64,000 nucleotides of DNA, taken from assembly GCF_900496965.1 (NCBI RefSeq), contig NZ_UFQB01000028.1:20347-84346 (forward strand), given 5' to 3'. Positions 44,009-53,062 of this stretch are shown here, piece after piece (position 1 is the stretch's first letter; every line of letters begins with the position of its first letter). Origin of the DNA: Achromobacter agilis (lineage in GTDB: Bacteria; Pseudomonadota; Gammaproteobacteria; Burkholderiales; Burkholderiaceae_B). Position numbers and translations under genes: made by a program. The notes below the pieces were generated by a model. The model worked only from the letters and a program-made list of their open reading frames with translations, was not told the origin of the DNA and ran no database searches.

Positions 44009-44896
44009 GAAACCGGCGACGACCAGGATGATCAGGCCGTACTTGGTGGCCTTGTAGGCGGTGCGGTTCCAGGTCTTGAAGGCCTTGCGCTTCTGGTCGA
44101 TGACCCAGTGCGCATGCGTCAGCTTGTTGATCGCGCCGGTCTGGTCGCCGCCGTCGTTGGGCGAACTGGCCGCCGACATCACCACCCGGCCGAACCAGCG
44201 GTTGAAGGCTTCGGCCCAGCGCCATTTGAGCGGGCGCTCGACGTCGCAGAACAGGATGATGCGGTTCTGCTCGCTGCGGTTGTAGGCCTCGTGGACGTAG
44301 GTTTCGTCGAACACCACGCTTTCGCCGTCGCGCCAGCTGTAGGGTTCGCCGTCGACGATGATGTGGCAGCGGTCGTCGTTGGGCGTGACCAGGCCCAGGT
44401 GATAGCGCAGGGACCCTGCGAACGGATCGCGGTGCCGGTTGAGCTGGCCGCCCGGCGGCAGCTCGGCGAACATCGCGGCCTTGACCTTGGGCAGGGTCTT
44501 CAGGATGGCGACGGTCTTGGGGCAGAGTTCTTCCGCGGATGGGTGGCGCGCGTCGTACCACTTCAGGTAGAAGCGCTTCCAGCCGTACTTGAAGAAGGAG
44601 TTGAAGCCGATGTCGTTATGGGTGTCGGCGGCCTTGATGCGCCGCAGTTCGGCCATCTGCACGGCTTCTTCGCGGATCGTCTCCCAGTTGTCGTCCAGCA
44701 CCTTGAGCTCGGCGATCTCGCTCGTCGTCAGGTAGGGGGTGGGCGGCACGCGCGAGGCGAGCACCATGAAGGCGTTGACGGGGGCGAGCAGCACGGAGTG
44801 GTCCAGCAGTTGCCGGCCCAGCGGCAGCCTGACGCGGCCGCGGAAGTGCGCAAACAGGATGGCGGCCAGCCAGATCCCGGGAATTAGCCATTTCAT
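43997..44896 (-). CDS. lpxO: Fe(II)/2-oxoglutarate lipid A hydroxylase (LpxO)
   Basis: A 299-residue aspartyl/asparaginyl-beta-hydroxylase-family dioxygenase. An N-terminal membrane helix (MKWLIPGIWLAAILFAHFRG) anchors it, and a second hydrophobic stretch is at the C-terminus. The catalytic motif is HRD (LNRHRDPF), with the distal His in TYVHEAYN and Arg in the same strand. LpxO adds a 2-hydroxyl to the secondary acyl chain of lipid A. It is divergent from dnaE, next to the LPS cluster, which supports the call. The open frame upstream of 44896 is antisense to dnaE and is not coding. Confidence 0.9.
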   Translation of the reverse strand: MKWLIPGIWLAAILFAHFRGRVRLPLGRQLLDHSVLLAPVNAFMVLASRVPPTPYLTTSEIAELKVLDDNWETIREEAVQMAELRRIKAADTHNDIGFNSFFKYGWKRFYLKWYDARHPSAEELCPKTVAILKTLPKVKAAMFAELPPGGQLNRHRDPFAGSLRYHLGLVTPNDDRCHIIVDGEPYSWRDGESVVFDETYVHEAYNRSEQNRIILFCDVERPLKWRWAEAFNRWFGRVVMSAASSPNDGGDQTGAINKLTHAHWVIDQKRKAFKTWNRTAYKATKYGLIILVVAGFLAL

Positions 44897-45000
44897 ACGT
44901 AAATCTCGTGCAGCAATGCAAGGGTCAAATCCAAGGGGTATTGTTACACAGGCTGCGGCGGCGGCCCGCCCGGATCGCACGGCTTGCCGGCTTTGACCGG

Positions 45001-45006
45001 TACAAT
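45001..45006 (+). promoter_or_regulatory. -10 box of dnaE (leaderless arrangement)
   Basis: TACAAT lies within CCGGTACAATTCT (44997-45009), a 13-mer repeated exactly upstream of msbA (56312-56324). Only 7 bp separate the hexamer from the dnaE ATG, so transcription would begin at or next to the start codon. No clear -35 is seen. Confidence 0.5.
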
Positions 45007-45013
45007 TCTGGCT

Positions 45014-48000
45014 ATGTCCGAAGCCGTAACAAATCCGTCCCCCTTTGTTCATCTGCGCGTTCACTCCGAGTTCTCGGTCGTGGACGGCATCGTGCGCATT
45101 CCCGATCTCATCAAGCGCGTGGCCAAGCTGGGCCAGCCCGCCGTCGCGCTGACCGATCTGTCGAACCTTTTCGGCCTGATCAAGTTCTACAAGGGCGCGC
45201 GCGGCGCGGGCGTGAAACCCATCGCGGGCTGCGACGTCTGGCTTGCCAACGACGATGATCCCGCCAAGCCGTTCCGCCTGCTGCTGCTGGTGCGCAATCA
45301 CAAGGGTTATCTGAACTTGTGCGAATTGCTCACCCAGGCCTTCCTGACCAATCAGGGCAAGGGCCGCGCCGAGATCCGGCGTGAGTGGCTGCAGGGGCAG
45401 GACGGCCTGATCGCCCTGTCGGGCGGGCGCGGGGGCGATGTGGGGCAGGCGCTGGAAGCCGGCAACGCCGTCTCGGCGCTGGCGCTGGCGCGCCAGTGGG
45501 CGCACCTGTTCCCGGGCAGCTACTACATTGAACTGCAGCGCGCCGGCATGGATGGCGACGAGGCCTATACCCAGGCCGCGATGCGCCTCGCGGCCGAGGC
45601 CGGTCTGCCGGTGGTGGCCACGCACCCGGTGCAATTCCTGGACGAATTCGAATTCCAGGCGCACGAGGCCCGGGTCTGCATCGCCGAAGGCGAAATCCTG
45701 GCCAACCCGCGCCGCGTGCGCCGGTTCAGCAAGGAGCAGTACCTGCTCAGCTCCGAGGAAATGGCCCGGCGCTTCGCCGATGTGCCTTCGGCGCTGGCCA
45801 ACACGGTGGAAATCGCCAAGCGCTGCAACCTGAGCCTGGTGCTGGGCAAGCCGCGCCTGCCCAATTTCCCGACGCCCGAGGGCGTGACGCTCGACGACTA
45901 CCTCGTCCAGCTGTCGGAAGAGGGCCTGGAAAAGCGCATGCGCTTCCTGTTCCCCGACGATGCCGAACGCGAATCCAAGCGCGAGCAATACTACGAGCGC
46001 CTGCGCTGGGAATGCAAGACCATCATCCAGATGGGCTTCCCGGGTTACTTCCTGATCGTGCAGGACTTCATCAACTGGGGCAAGAACAACGGGGTGCCGG
46101 TGGGGCCGGGGCGGGGGTCGGGCGCGGGTTCGCTCGTGGCCTACGCGCTGGGCATTACCGACCTGGACCCGATCCGCTACGACTTGCTGTTCGAACGCTT
46201 CCTGAATCCCGAGCGGGTCTCCATGCCCGACTTCGATATCGATTTCTGCCAGGATAACCGCGAACGGGTCATCGACTACGTCAAGGAAAAGTACGGTCGC
46301 GCCGCCGTAAGCCAGATCGCCACCTTCGGCACGCTGGGCGCGAAGGCCGTGGTGCGCGACGCGGGCCGCGTGCTGGACATGCCCTATATGTTCTGCGACG
46401 GCCTGTCCAAGCTGATCCCGTTCAACCCGATGGATCCCTGGTCGCTCGAACGCACCCTGAAGGATGAACCTGCCTTCAAGGACCGCTACGAGCAGGAAGA
46501 GGAAGTGCGCGCGCTGGTCGACCTGGCGAAGCCGCTGGAGGGCCTGACGCGCAACATCGGCATGCACGCCGGCGGCGTGCTCATTGCGCCCGGCAAGCTC
46601 ACCGATTTCTGCCCGCTGTATTGCCAGCCGGGGCAGGAAAACAGCGCCGTCTCGCAGTTCGACAAAGACGACGTCGAGGCCGCCGGCCTGGTGAAGTTCG
46701 ACTTTCTGGGCCTGCGCAACCTGACCATCCTGGACTGGGCCGTGCGCTACGTGCGCCAGTTCAACGAAGGCAAGCGCGACTTCGACGTCATGGCCCTGGC
46801 GCTGGACGACCCGGCCGCCTACAAGATCCTGTGCGACGCCAACACGACCGCCGTGTTCCAGCTGGAATCGCGCGGCATGAAGGAGCTGCTGAAAAAGCTC
46901 CGGCCGAACACGTTCGAAGACATCATCGCCATGCTGGCCCTGTATCGGCCGGGGCCGCTCGAATCCGGCATGGTGGACGACTTCGTCAACCGCAAGCACG
47001 GCCGTGCGGCGGTCGACTACTTCCACTCCGACCTGGAAGCGACCCTGAAGAGCACCTACGGGGTTATCGTCTACCAGGAACAGGTGATGCTGATCTCGCA
47101 GATCATCGGCGGCTATTCGCTGGGCGGCGCCGACCTGCTGCGCCGCGCCATGGGCAAGAAAAAGCCCGAGGAAATGGCCAAGCACCGGGAGCTGTTCGAA
47201 CAAGGCGCCAAGGAAAAGGGCCACGATCCCGACCTGGCGGTCAAGCTGTTCGACCTGATGGAGAAGTTCGCGGGCTACGGCTTCAACAAGTCGCACTCGG
47301 CCGCGTACGCGCTGATCTCCTACCAGACGGCATGGCTCAAGGCCTACCATCCGACGGAGTTCCTGGCCGCGACCATGTCCTCCGATATGGACGACACGGA
47401 CAAGGTCCAGATCTTCTGCCGCGACGCCCAGGACAACGGCGTCGAGGTGTTGCCGCCGGACGTCAACTTCTCGGGCTACCGCTTCGAGCCCGTGGCCGAC
47501 AAGCACACCGAAAAGGGCAAACCGCCGCGCACCATGCGCTACGGCCTGGGGGCGGTCAAGGGTACGGGGCAGGGCGCCGTCGAGGACATCCTGCGCGCGC
47601 GCAAGGAAGGCGGCCCCTTCCTCAACCTGTTCGACTTCTGCCGCCGAGTCAGCAAGCACGCGGTCAACCGCCGCACCATCGAAGCCCTGATCAAGGCCGG
47701 CGCCTTCGACACCATCGAGCCCAACCGGGCGGCGATGCTGGCGTCGGTGCCCACCGCGATGGAAGCCGCCGAACAGGCGGCCCGCAGCGCCAACCAGGCT
47801 TCACTCTTCGGCGACGACAGCAGCGACGTGGTGGCCGGCGAACTGGCCAAGGTCGCTCCCTGGGACCTGCACAAGAAGCTCACGGAAGAAAAGACCGCGC
47901 TGGGCTATTACTACAGCGGGCACCTGTTCGATGCCTGGCGCGACGAAGTGCGCCGCATCGTGCCGATGCAGCTGGCGCGGGTGGAGCCGCAGCGCGATCT

Positions 48001-48505
48001 GCAATGGATGTGCGGCGTGCTGGCCAGCGTGCGCGTCATGATGACGCGCCGGGGCAAGATGGTTTTCGCCGTGCTCGACGACGGCACCGCGCAGGTGGAA
48101 ATCTCGGTTTTCAACGAACTCTACGAGAAGCACCGCAACCGGCTGCGCGAAGACCAGCTCGTCATCGTCCAGGGCAAGGTCAGCAACGACGATTATTCCG
48201 GCGGCATGCGCATCGTGGCCGAGCAGCTCTATGACCTGCAACTGGCCCGCGAAGCCCGGGCCAAGTCGCTGCGCGTCAGGCTCAACGGCAGCGCCGACGC
48301 GGTCCGCCTGCGGCAGATGCTGAATCCGTTCCGCGCGGAACCCGAAAACGGCATCCCCGGCGTGCCGGTCGACATCGTCTATTCCAAGAACAATTTCCTG
48401 TGCACGGTCCGGCTGGGCGAGGAGTGGCGCGTCCGCATGGCCGATACGCTGCTGGCGAACCTGAACGAATGGACCAAGCCGGATGGCGTGGAGGTGACCT
48501 ATTGA
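45014..48505 (+). CDS. dnaE: DNA polymerase III alpha subunit
   Basis: A 1163-residue replicative polymerase. It has an N-terminal PHP domain (FVHLRVHSEFSVVDGIVRIP onwards, about 10-280), the polymerase palm with PDFDIDF (catalytic Asp triad partners, about 403-409), GPGRGSGAGSL, fingers (LLRRAMGKKKPEEM, GYGFNKSHSAAYALISYQ), a helix-hairpin-helix segment, and the C-terminal OB and tau-binding parts. The ATG at 45014 suits the conserved N-terminus. The next gene overlaps by one base. Essential. Confidence 0.97.
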   Translation: MSEAVTNPSPFVHLRVHSEFSVVDGIVRIPDLIKRVAKLGQPAVALTDLSNLFGLIKFYKGARGAGVKPIAGCDVWLANDDDPAKPFRLLLLVRNHKGYLNLCELLTQAFLTNQGKGRAEIRREWLQGQDGLIALSGGRGGDVGQALEAGNAVSALALARQWAHLFPGSYYIELQRAGMDGDEAYTQAAMRLAAEAGLPVVATHPVQFLDEFEFQAHEARVCIAEGEILANPRRVRRFSKEQYLLSSEEMARRFADVPSALANTVEIAKRCNLSLVLGKPRLPNFPTPEGVTLDDYLVQLSEEGLEKRMRFLFPDDAERESKREQYYERLRWECKTIIQMGFPGYFLIVQDFINWGKNNGVPVGPGRGSGAGSLVAYALGITDLDPIRYDLLFERFLNPERVSMPDFDIDFCQDNRERVIDYVKEKYGRAAVSQIATFGTLGAKAVVRDAGRVLDMPYMFCDGLSKLIPFNPMDPWSLERTLKDEPAFKDRYEQEEEVRALVDLAKPLEGLTRNIGMHAGGVLIAPGKLTDFCPLYCQPGQENSAVSQFDKDDVEAAGLVKFDFLGLRNLTILDWAVRYVRQFNEGKRDFDVMALALDDPAAYKILCDANTTAVFQLESRGMKELLKKLRPNTFEDIIAMLALYRPGPLESGMVDDFVNRKHGRAAVDYFHSDLEATLKSTYGVIVYQEQVMLISQIIGGYSLGGADLLRRAMGKKKPEEMAKHRELFEQGAKEKGHDPDLAVKLFDLMEKFAGYGFNKSHSAAYALISYQTAWLKAYHPTEFLAATMSSDMDDTDKVQIFCRDAQDNGVEVLPPDVNFSGYRFEPVADKHTEKGKPPRTMRYGLGAVKGTGQGAVEDILRARKEGGPFLNLFDFCRRVSKHAVNRRTIEALIKAGAFDTIEPNRAAMLASVPTAMEAAEQAARSANQASLFGDDSSDVVAGELAKVAPWDLHKKLTEEKTALGYYYSGHLFDAWRDEVRRIVPMQLARVEPQRDLQWMCGVLASVRVMMTRRGKMVFAVLDDGTAQVEISVFNELYEKHRNRLREDQLVIVQGKVSNDDYSGGMRIVAEQLYDLQLAREARAKSLRVRLNGSADAVRLRQMLNPFRAEPENGIPGVPVDIVYSKNNFLCTVRLGEEWRVRMADTLLANLNEWTKPDGVEVTY

Positions 48506-49605
48506 TGCGTAGCCTGCGTATCGTCCACTCGGAAGCCGCTACCAGCTTTGGCGGCCAGGAAGGGCGCATCTTCAAGGAGATGACCGCCATGCGCGCGCGC
48601 GGCCATCACATGGAGGCCATCTGCCAGCCCAAGGCATTGCTGGCGGAACGCCTGTCGGACGCGGGCTTCACCGTGCACACGCTCGAAATGGACGGCGTGG
48701 CGAACTACCTGAAAGGCATCGCCACCATCCGCGGCATCCTGCGCGAAGGCCGCTACGACGTGCTCAACACGCACAGCCGGCGCGATACGGTCATCGCGGC
48801 GGCCGCGGCCCGGCTGGCCGGGACGCCGCTCATCGTGCGCACCCGTCACCTGTCCAACAAGGTGGGCTCGTTGTGGTCCTACACGCGCCTGCCGCACCGG
48901 GTCACGACGGTCAGCGACCACGTGCGCCAGCATCTCATCGACCGCGGCGTGCCTGCCGACCGCGTGGCGACGGTCTATTCGCCCATTGTGCTGCCGCCGC
49001 CGGTCGAGCATTCCACGCTGCGCGAGGAACTCGGCCTGGCCGATGACGACATCGTCGTCGGCTGCGTGGCCGTCATGCGCGCCACCAAGGGGCACAAGGA
49101 CCTGATCGATGCGATTGCGCCGCTGATGGCCAGCCGGCCCAAGCTGCACCTGGTGTTCGTCGGGGGCGGTTCGCCGGTATTCGAGCAGACCCAGTCCTAT
49201 GTCGCCGAACGGGGGCTGCAGGACCGCATCCACCTGATGGGCATGCGGCGCGACGTGCCCAACCTGCTGGCGGGCTTCGACCTCTTCGCCCTGGCGACCC
49301 AGCAGGAAGCGTCCGGCACCGTCTACGTCGAGGCGCAGGCCAGCGGCCTGCCGGTCATCGGCACGGACGTCGGCGGCGTGTCTGAAATGTTCCGCGACGG
49401 CGAAACCGGCATCCTGGTGCCGCCCAAGGACGCCCGCGCCCTGACGGACGCGCTCCAGCGCCTGATCGACGACGCCGGCCTGCGCCGCCGCATGGGAGAT
49501 GCGGGCCGCAAGATGGTCTGGGACGAGGGCGTATTTTCGCCTGCCCGGCTGGCGGAAACCACCGAGGCCGTCTACACCCGGTGGCTGGCGGAGCGCTCGG
49601 GATGA
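48505..49605 (+). CDS. GT4-family glycosyltransferase (LPS core cluster)
   Basis: A 366-residue retaining glycosyltransferase of the GT4/GT-B fold. The N-terminal Rossmann domain starts MRSLRIVHSEAATSFGGQEG, and the donor-binding C-terminal domain has TQQEASGTVYVEAQASGLPVIGTDVGGV with the EX7E-type motif (about residues 270-300). The ATG overlaps the dnaE stop (TGATG). It begins a run of envelope genes that resembles the LPS-core cluster downstream of dnaE in Bordetella. The sugar and acceptor are unknown. Confidence 0.88.
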   Translation: MRSLRIVHSEAATSFGGQEGRIFKEMTAMRARGHHMEAICQPKALLAERLSDAGFTVHTLEMDGVANYLKGIATIRGILREGRYDVLNTHSRRDTVIAAAAARLAGTPLIVRTRHLSNKVGSLWSYTRLPHRVTTVSDHVRQHLIDRGVPADRVATVYSPIVLPPPVEHSTLREELGLADDDIVVGCVAVMRATKGHKDLIDAIAPLMASRPKLHLVFVGGGSPVFEQTQSYVAERGLQDRIHLMGMRRDVPNLLAGFDLFALATQQEASGTVYVEAQASGLPVIGTDVGGVSEMFRDGETGILVPPKDARALTDALQRLIDDAGLRRRMGDAGRKMVWDEGVFSPARLAETTEAVYTRWLAERSG

Positions 49606-50450
49606 ATGCGCCCAACGTCCCGGTGCTGATGTACCACCATGTCACGCCGGCAGGCGGCATGATCGCGGCGACGCCCGATGTTTTCGAGGCCCAGATTGCG
49701 CGCCTGGCGCGCGCCGGCTACCAGTCGTTGTCGGCCGGACAGTTCGCGGCGTACCTGGCGGGCGGCGATGCGCCCGAACGGTCCGTGCTGATCACCTTCG
49801 ACGACGGCTACCTGAACAACTGGGTGCACGCGCATCCGGTGCTGGCGCGCTACGGAATGCGCGCCGTCCTGTTCACCATCACGGGCTGGATCGGCGATGG
49901 GCCGGTCCGGCTGCACGCGGGCCAGGGCGGGCCCTTGCCCGCCACGCCGGACCACGACGCCTGCAAGCAACTGGTGGCGGCGGGCAGGGCCGACGAGGCC
50001 ATGCTGCGCTGGAGCGAGATCGAGGCCATGCTGGCCGCGGGCACCTTTGAATTCCATTCCCACACGCATACCCACACGCGTTGGGACAAGGTCTGCGGCG
50101 CGGACACGGACGCCAAGCGCGCGCATATCGCTCAGGAACTGCGCGACTCGCGCGAGACGCTGGAACGGCGGCTGGGCCAGGCGAGCGATCATCTCTGCTG
50201 GCCCCAGGGCTATTTCGACGCAGACTACGTGGCCGCGGCCCGCCAGGCCGGGTTCCGCCACCTGTACACTACCGACCCTTTCGGCCAGAACACCCCGGGC
50301 GCGGATCCCGGGCATATCTACCGTTTCGCGGTGCGCAACCAGGGCGGCTCGTGGCTGAACCGGCGCATCTGGCTGTCGCGCGACCCATTCTGGGGGCCGC
50401 GCTTCCACGCCTGGAAGGCCTGGAAAAAGCGTCTTAGGAATCGCGGATGA
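49602..50450 (+). CDS. polysaccharide deacetylase family protein (NodB domain) 1
   Basis: A 282-residue carbohydrate esterase family 4 protein. It shows VLMYHHV near the start, catalytic FDDGYLNN (TFDDG motif, about 66-73), and metal-binding HSHTHTHTRWD (about 151-161); LCWPQGYFD follows. No signal peptide, so a cytoplasmic or inner-membrane-face role is likely, for example removing an N-acetyl from a core or lipid A sugar. ATGA overlap with the GT4 gene before it and with the GT2 gene after it. Confidence 0.86.
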   Translation: MNAPNVPVLMYHHVTPAGGMIAATPDVFEAQIARLARAGYQSLSAGQFAAYLAGGDAPERSVLITFDDGYLNNWVHAHPVLARYGMRAVLFTITGWIGDGPVRLHAGQGGPLPATPDHDACKQLVAAGRADEAMLRWSEIEAMLAAGTFEFHSHTHTHTRWDKVCGADTDAKRAHIAQELRDSRETLERRLGQASDHLCWPQGYFDADYVAAARQAGFRHLYTTDPFGQNTPGADPGHIYRFAVRNQGGSWLNRRIWLSRDPFWGPRFHAWKAWKKRLRNRG

Positions 50451-51199
50451 AGTTATCAGTCATCATCATCACCAAGAACGAGGCGGCCAACATCGCCGCC
50501 TGCATCAAGTCCGTGGCGTTCGCGGACGAGTTCATCGTCGTCGATTCGGGCAGCACCGACGGCACCGTGGAACTGGCGCAAGCCTTGGGAGCCCGGGTCG
50601 AGGTCACCTCCGACTGGCCGGGCTTCGGGCCGCAGAAGAACCGCGCGCTGGATCTGGCGACGGGCGACTGGGTGCTTTCCATCGACGCCGATGAGCGCGT
50701 CACGCCAGAGCTGGCCCAGGAGATCCAGGAGGCGTTGCGCGCGCCGCGGGCCGACGCCTACGAGATCGCGCGCCTGTCGAATTTCTGCGGCCGCGACATC
50801 CGCCACAGCGGCTGGTGGCCCGACTACGTGCTGCGCCTGTTCAAGCGGGGCACGGCGCGCTTCACGGACGCCGCGGTGCATGAACGCGTGGTGCCCGCCA
50901 ACGGCCAGCCCCTGCGGATGCGCGGCTATTTCCATCACTACCCCTACGACAACCTGGATGCGCTGATCAACAAGGTCAACCGCTACTCGTCCGACGCGGC
51001 CGCCATGATGTACGCCAAAGGCCGGCGCACCTCGATCTTCGGCGCGCTGGGGCACGGTTTCTGGACCTTCGTGCGGATCTACCTGATCCGGCGCGGCTTC
51101 CTGGACGGCAAGCACGGCCTGGTGCTGGCCGTCACCGCCGCGGCAGGCAGTTTCTTCCGATATTCGAAGCTGATGTTCCTGGCCGACAAGAAAAAGTGA
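50447..51199 (+). CDS. GT2-family glycosyltransferase, WaaE/KdtX-like
   Basis: A 250-residue inverting GT2 enzyme. The start MKLSVIIITKNEAANIAACI is the GT-A opening, and DEFIVVDSGSTDGTVELA and LSIDADERVTP hold the DXD-equivalent metal site. The layout matches WaaE/KdtX-type LPS-core glucosyltransferases. A C-terminal hydrophobic stretch (HGLVLAVTAAAGSFFRYSKL) suggests membrane association. It is flanked by ATGA and GTGA overlaps. Confidence 0.87.
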   Translation: MKLSVIIITKNEAANIAACIKSVAFADEFIVVDSGSTDGTVELAQALGARVEVTSDWPGFGPQKNRALDLATGDWVLSIDADERVTPELAQEIQEALRAPRADAYEIARLSNFCGRDIRHSGWWPDYVLRLFKRGTARFTDAAVHERVVPANGQPLRMRGYFHHYPYDNLDALINKVNRYSSDAAAMMYAKGRRTSIFGALGHGFWTFVRIYLIRRGFLDGKHGLVLAVTAAAGSFFRYSKLMFLADKKK

Positions 51200-52305
51200 A
51201 GATCCTCTATACCAACTTCCACGCCGGCAATGGCGGGGGGCACGTCACCTACATCATCAATCTGGCGAAGGCGCTGGCCAAGGACCACCAGATCACGATC
51301 GCGGCGCCGCCCACCAGCCGGCTGTACCGCTACGCCAAGGCCATACCCGGGGTGACGGTGGAGGACATGCAGTACACGACGCGCCCGTCTTCCTGGTTCA
51401 AGGACCGCGCGCGGCTGCGCCGCCTGATCAAGGCCGGCCGCTACGACATCATCCACGCCAACGGGTCGGCCGACCACAAGCAGGTCATGCTGGCTACGCT
51501 GGGCCTGTCGCGGCGGCCGCGTATCGTGTTCACCAAACACAACGACCACCCCCTGACGAGCTTCGGGCACAAGCTGCGGGTGGCGCTGGCCACCGACCAC
51601 GGCATCGCGGTCAGCGACTACATCCATGGCCTGATGGCGCGCTCGCCCTACGGCAAGCGTCCCATCACCACCATCCGCCACGGCATCGATACGGACTTCT
51701 TCGCGCCGCCGGCGCAGGAAGGCCTGGACGCGCTGCGGACCCGCATTTTCGGGCCGGACTGGCAGGGCAAGCTGCTGCTGGGCAGCGCGGGCGGCACCGA
51801 CTACGACAAGGGCTGGCTGGACCTGGTGGCCGCCGTGGCCGCCTTGCCGCCCGCCGACAAGGCGCGGGTGCTGCTGATGGTGGCGGGGGATCCGCCTTCC
51901 GAGGCCAAGCTCGACCGGGTGCGCGAACTGGGCATGATCGGCCAGGTCCGGTTCCCCGGCCTGCTCGATGACGTGCGTCCCGCCCTGGCGGCCTGCCACG
52001 CCGGTTTCGTGCTGTCCTACCGCGAGGCGCTGTCGTTCGCCTGCCGCGAGATCATGGGACTGGGGCTGCCGGCCCTGGTCAGCGATGCGGGCGGCCTGCC
52101 CGAGAACGTCACCGACGGCGTGAACGGCTGGATCGTGCCCGTGCGCGACGTGCCGGCCATGACCGCCAGGCTGCGCTTCATGCTCGACCACCCCGACATC
52201 GTGCGCGCCATGGGTGCCAAGGCCCGGGAAACCAGCGTGAACGAATTCAACCTGGCGCGTTTCGCCGCCGCAACACTCGACGTCTACCGCCGTACTCTGG
52301 GGTAA
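51196..52305 (+). CDS. GT4-family glycosyltransferase
   Basis: A 369-residue GT-B enzyme. The N-terminus MKILYTNFHAGNGGGHVTYI and the C-terminal EALSFACREIMGLGLPALVSDAGGL (about 276-300) place it in GT4. It starts with GTG overlapping the previous stop (GTGA). It belongs to the same LPS-core set. The next gene has its own promoter-like box in the 31-bp gap, so the unit may be split here. Confidence 0.86.
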   Translation: MKILYTNFHAGNGGGHVTYIINLAKALAKDHQITIAAPPTSRLYRYAKAIPGVTVEDMQYTTRPSSWFKDRARLRRLIKAGRYDIIHANGSADHKQVMLATLGLSRRPRIVFTKHNDHPLTSFGHKLRVALATDHGIAVSDYIHGLMARSPYGKRPITTIRHGIDTDFFAPPAQEGLDALRTRIFGPDWQGKLLLGSAGGTDYDKGWLDLVAAVAALPPADKARVLLMVAGDPPSEAKLDRVRELGMIGQVRFPGLLDDVRPALAACHAGFVLSYREALSFACREIMGLGLPALVSDAGGLPENVTDGVNGWIVPVRDVPAMTARLRFMLDHPDIVRAMGAKARETSVNEFNLARFAAATLDVYRRTLG

Positions 52306-52322
52306 AGCAGGGAACGGGCCTC

Positions 52323-52328
52323 TATAAT
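52323..52328 (+). promoter_or_regulatory. -10 box of second deacetylase gene (leaderless arrangement)
   Basis: A perfect TATAAT ends 8 bp before the ATG at 52337, so a transcript from it would carry almost no leader. No good -35 is visible about 17 bp upstream. It lies 17 bp after the preceding stop. Confidence 0.45.
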
Positions 52329-52336
52329 CCGGTTCT

Positions 52337-53062
52337 ATGTCTATCCCCATACTCATGTACCACCAGATCGGCGAGCCCAATCCCAAGGGCACGCCGTATC
52401 GCGGGCTGACGGTACACCCCAGCAGCTTCGCCCGGCAGATGCGCTGGATGCGCCGGCTGGGCTATCGCGGCCTGTCCATGCGGGACGTCATGCCCTATGT
52501 GCGCGGCGAACGTCAGGGCAAGGTGTTCGGCATCACGTTCGACGACGGTTACCGCAACGTGCATCGCAACGCGATGCCGATACTGAGCGAACTGGGTTTC
52601 ACCGCCACCAACTATTTCGTGGCCCGCCAGTTCGATGGCGGCAATGTATGGGATCTGCAAAAAGGCATTCCGTTTTCGGCGCTCATGACCGTGAACGAAA
52701 TGCGGGAATGGGCGCAGGCCGGCAACGAGGTCGGGTCGCACACCCTGGATCACGTCCACCTGCCTGAAATGACGCCCGAGGAAGCCCGGCGCCAGATCGT
52801 CGAATCCAAGGACGAACTGGAGCAGGCGCTGGGCGCGCCCGTCACCGCTTTCTGCTACCCCTATGGCGACCACGGTCCGGAACACCAGGCCATGGTGCGT
52901 GAAGCCGGCTACGACAACGCCACGCTGACCCAGCGCGGCCTGGCGGCGGCTTCCGATGATCCCTATGGGTTGCCCCGGGTGACGGTGGCGCGCTCCACCA
53001 ATATCATCCGTTTCCTGCAGAAGTGCCTGACCCGGTATGAAGACACCCGCCGGCGCCGCTGA
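52337..53062 (+). CDS. polysaccharide deacetylase family protein (NodB domain) 2
   Basis: A 241-residue carbohydrate esterase family 4 protein, distinct from the 282-residue one. Landmarks are PILMYHQIG at the start, TFDDGYRN (about 69-76), GSHTLDHVHL with metal-binding His residues (about 134-143) and FCYPYGDH (about 173-180). No signal peptide. It overlaps the next glycosyltransferase by 26 bp. Two deacetylases in one LPS locus suggest two amino-sugar positions are unmasked. Confidence 0.86.
   Translation: MSIPILMYHQIGEPNPKGTPYRGLTVHPSSFARQMRWMRRLGYRGLSMRDVMPYVRGERQGKVFGITFDDGYRNVHRNAMPILSELGFTATNYFVARQFDGGNVWDLQKGIPFSALMTVNEMREWAQAGNEVGSHTLDHVHLPEMTPEEARRQIVESKDELEQALGAPVTAFCYPYGDHGPEHQAMVREAGYDNATLTQRGLAAASDDPYGLPRVTVARSTNIIRFLQKCLTRYEDTRRRR

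Noticed and set aside
43997..47659. Very long minus-strand frame (1220 codons) spanning lpxO and antisense to dnaE
   Set aside because: Only the last 299 codons (lpxO) are real; the rest is an open shadow frame of dnaE caused by high GC.
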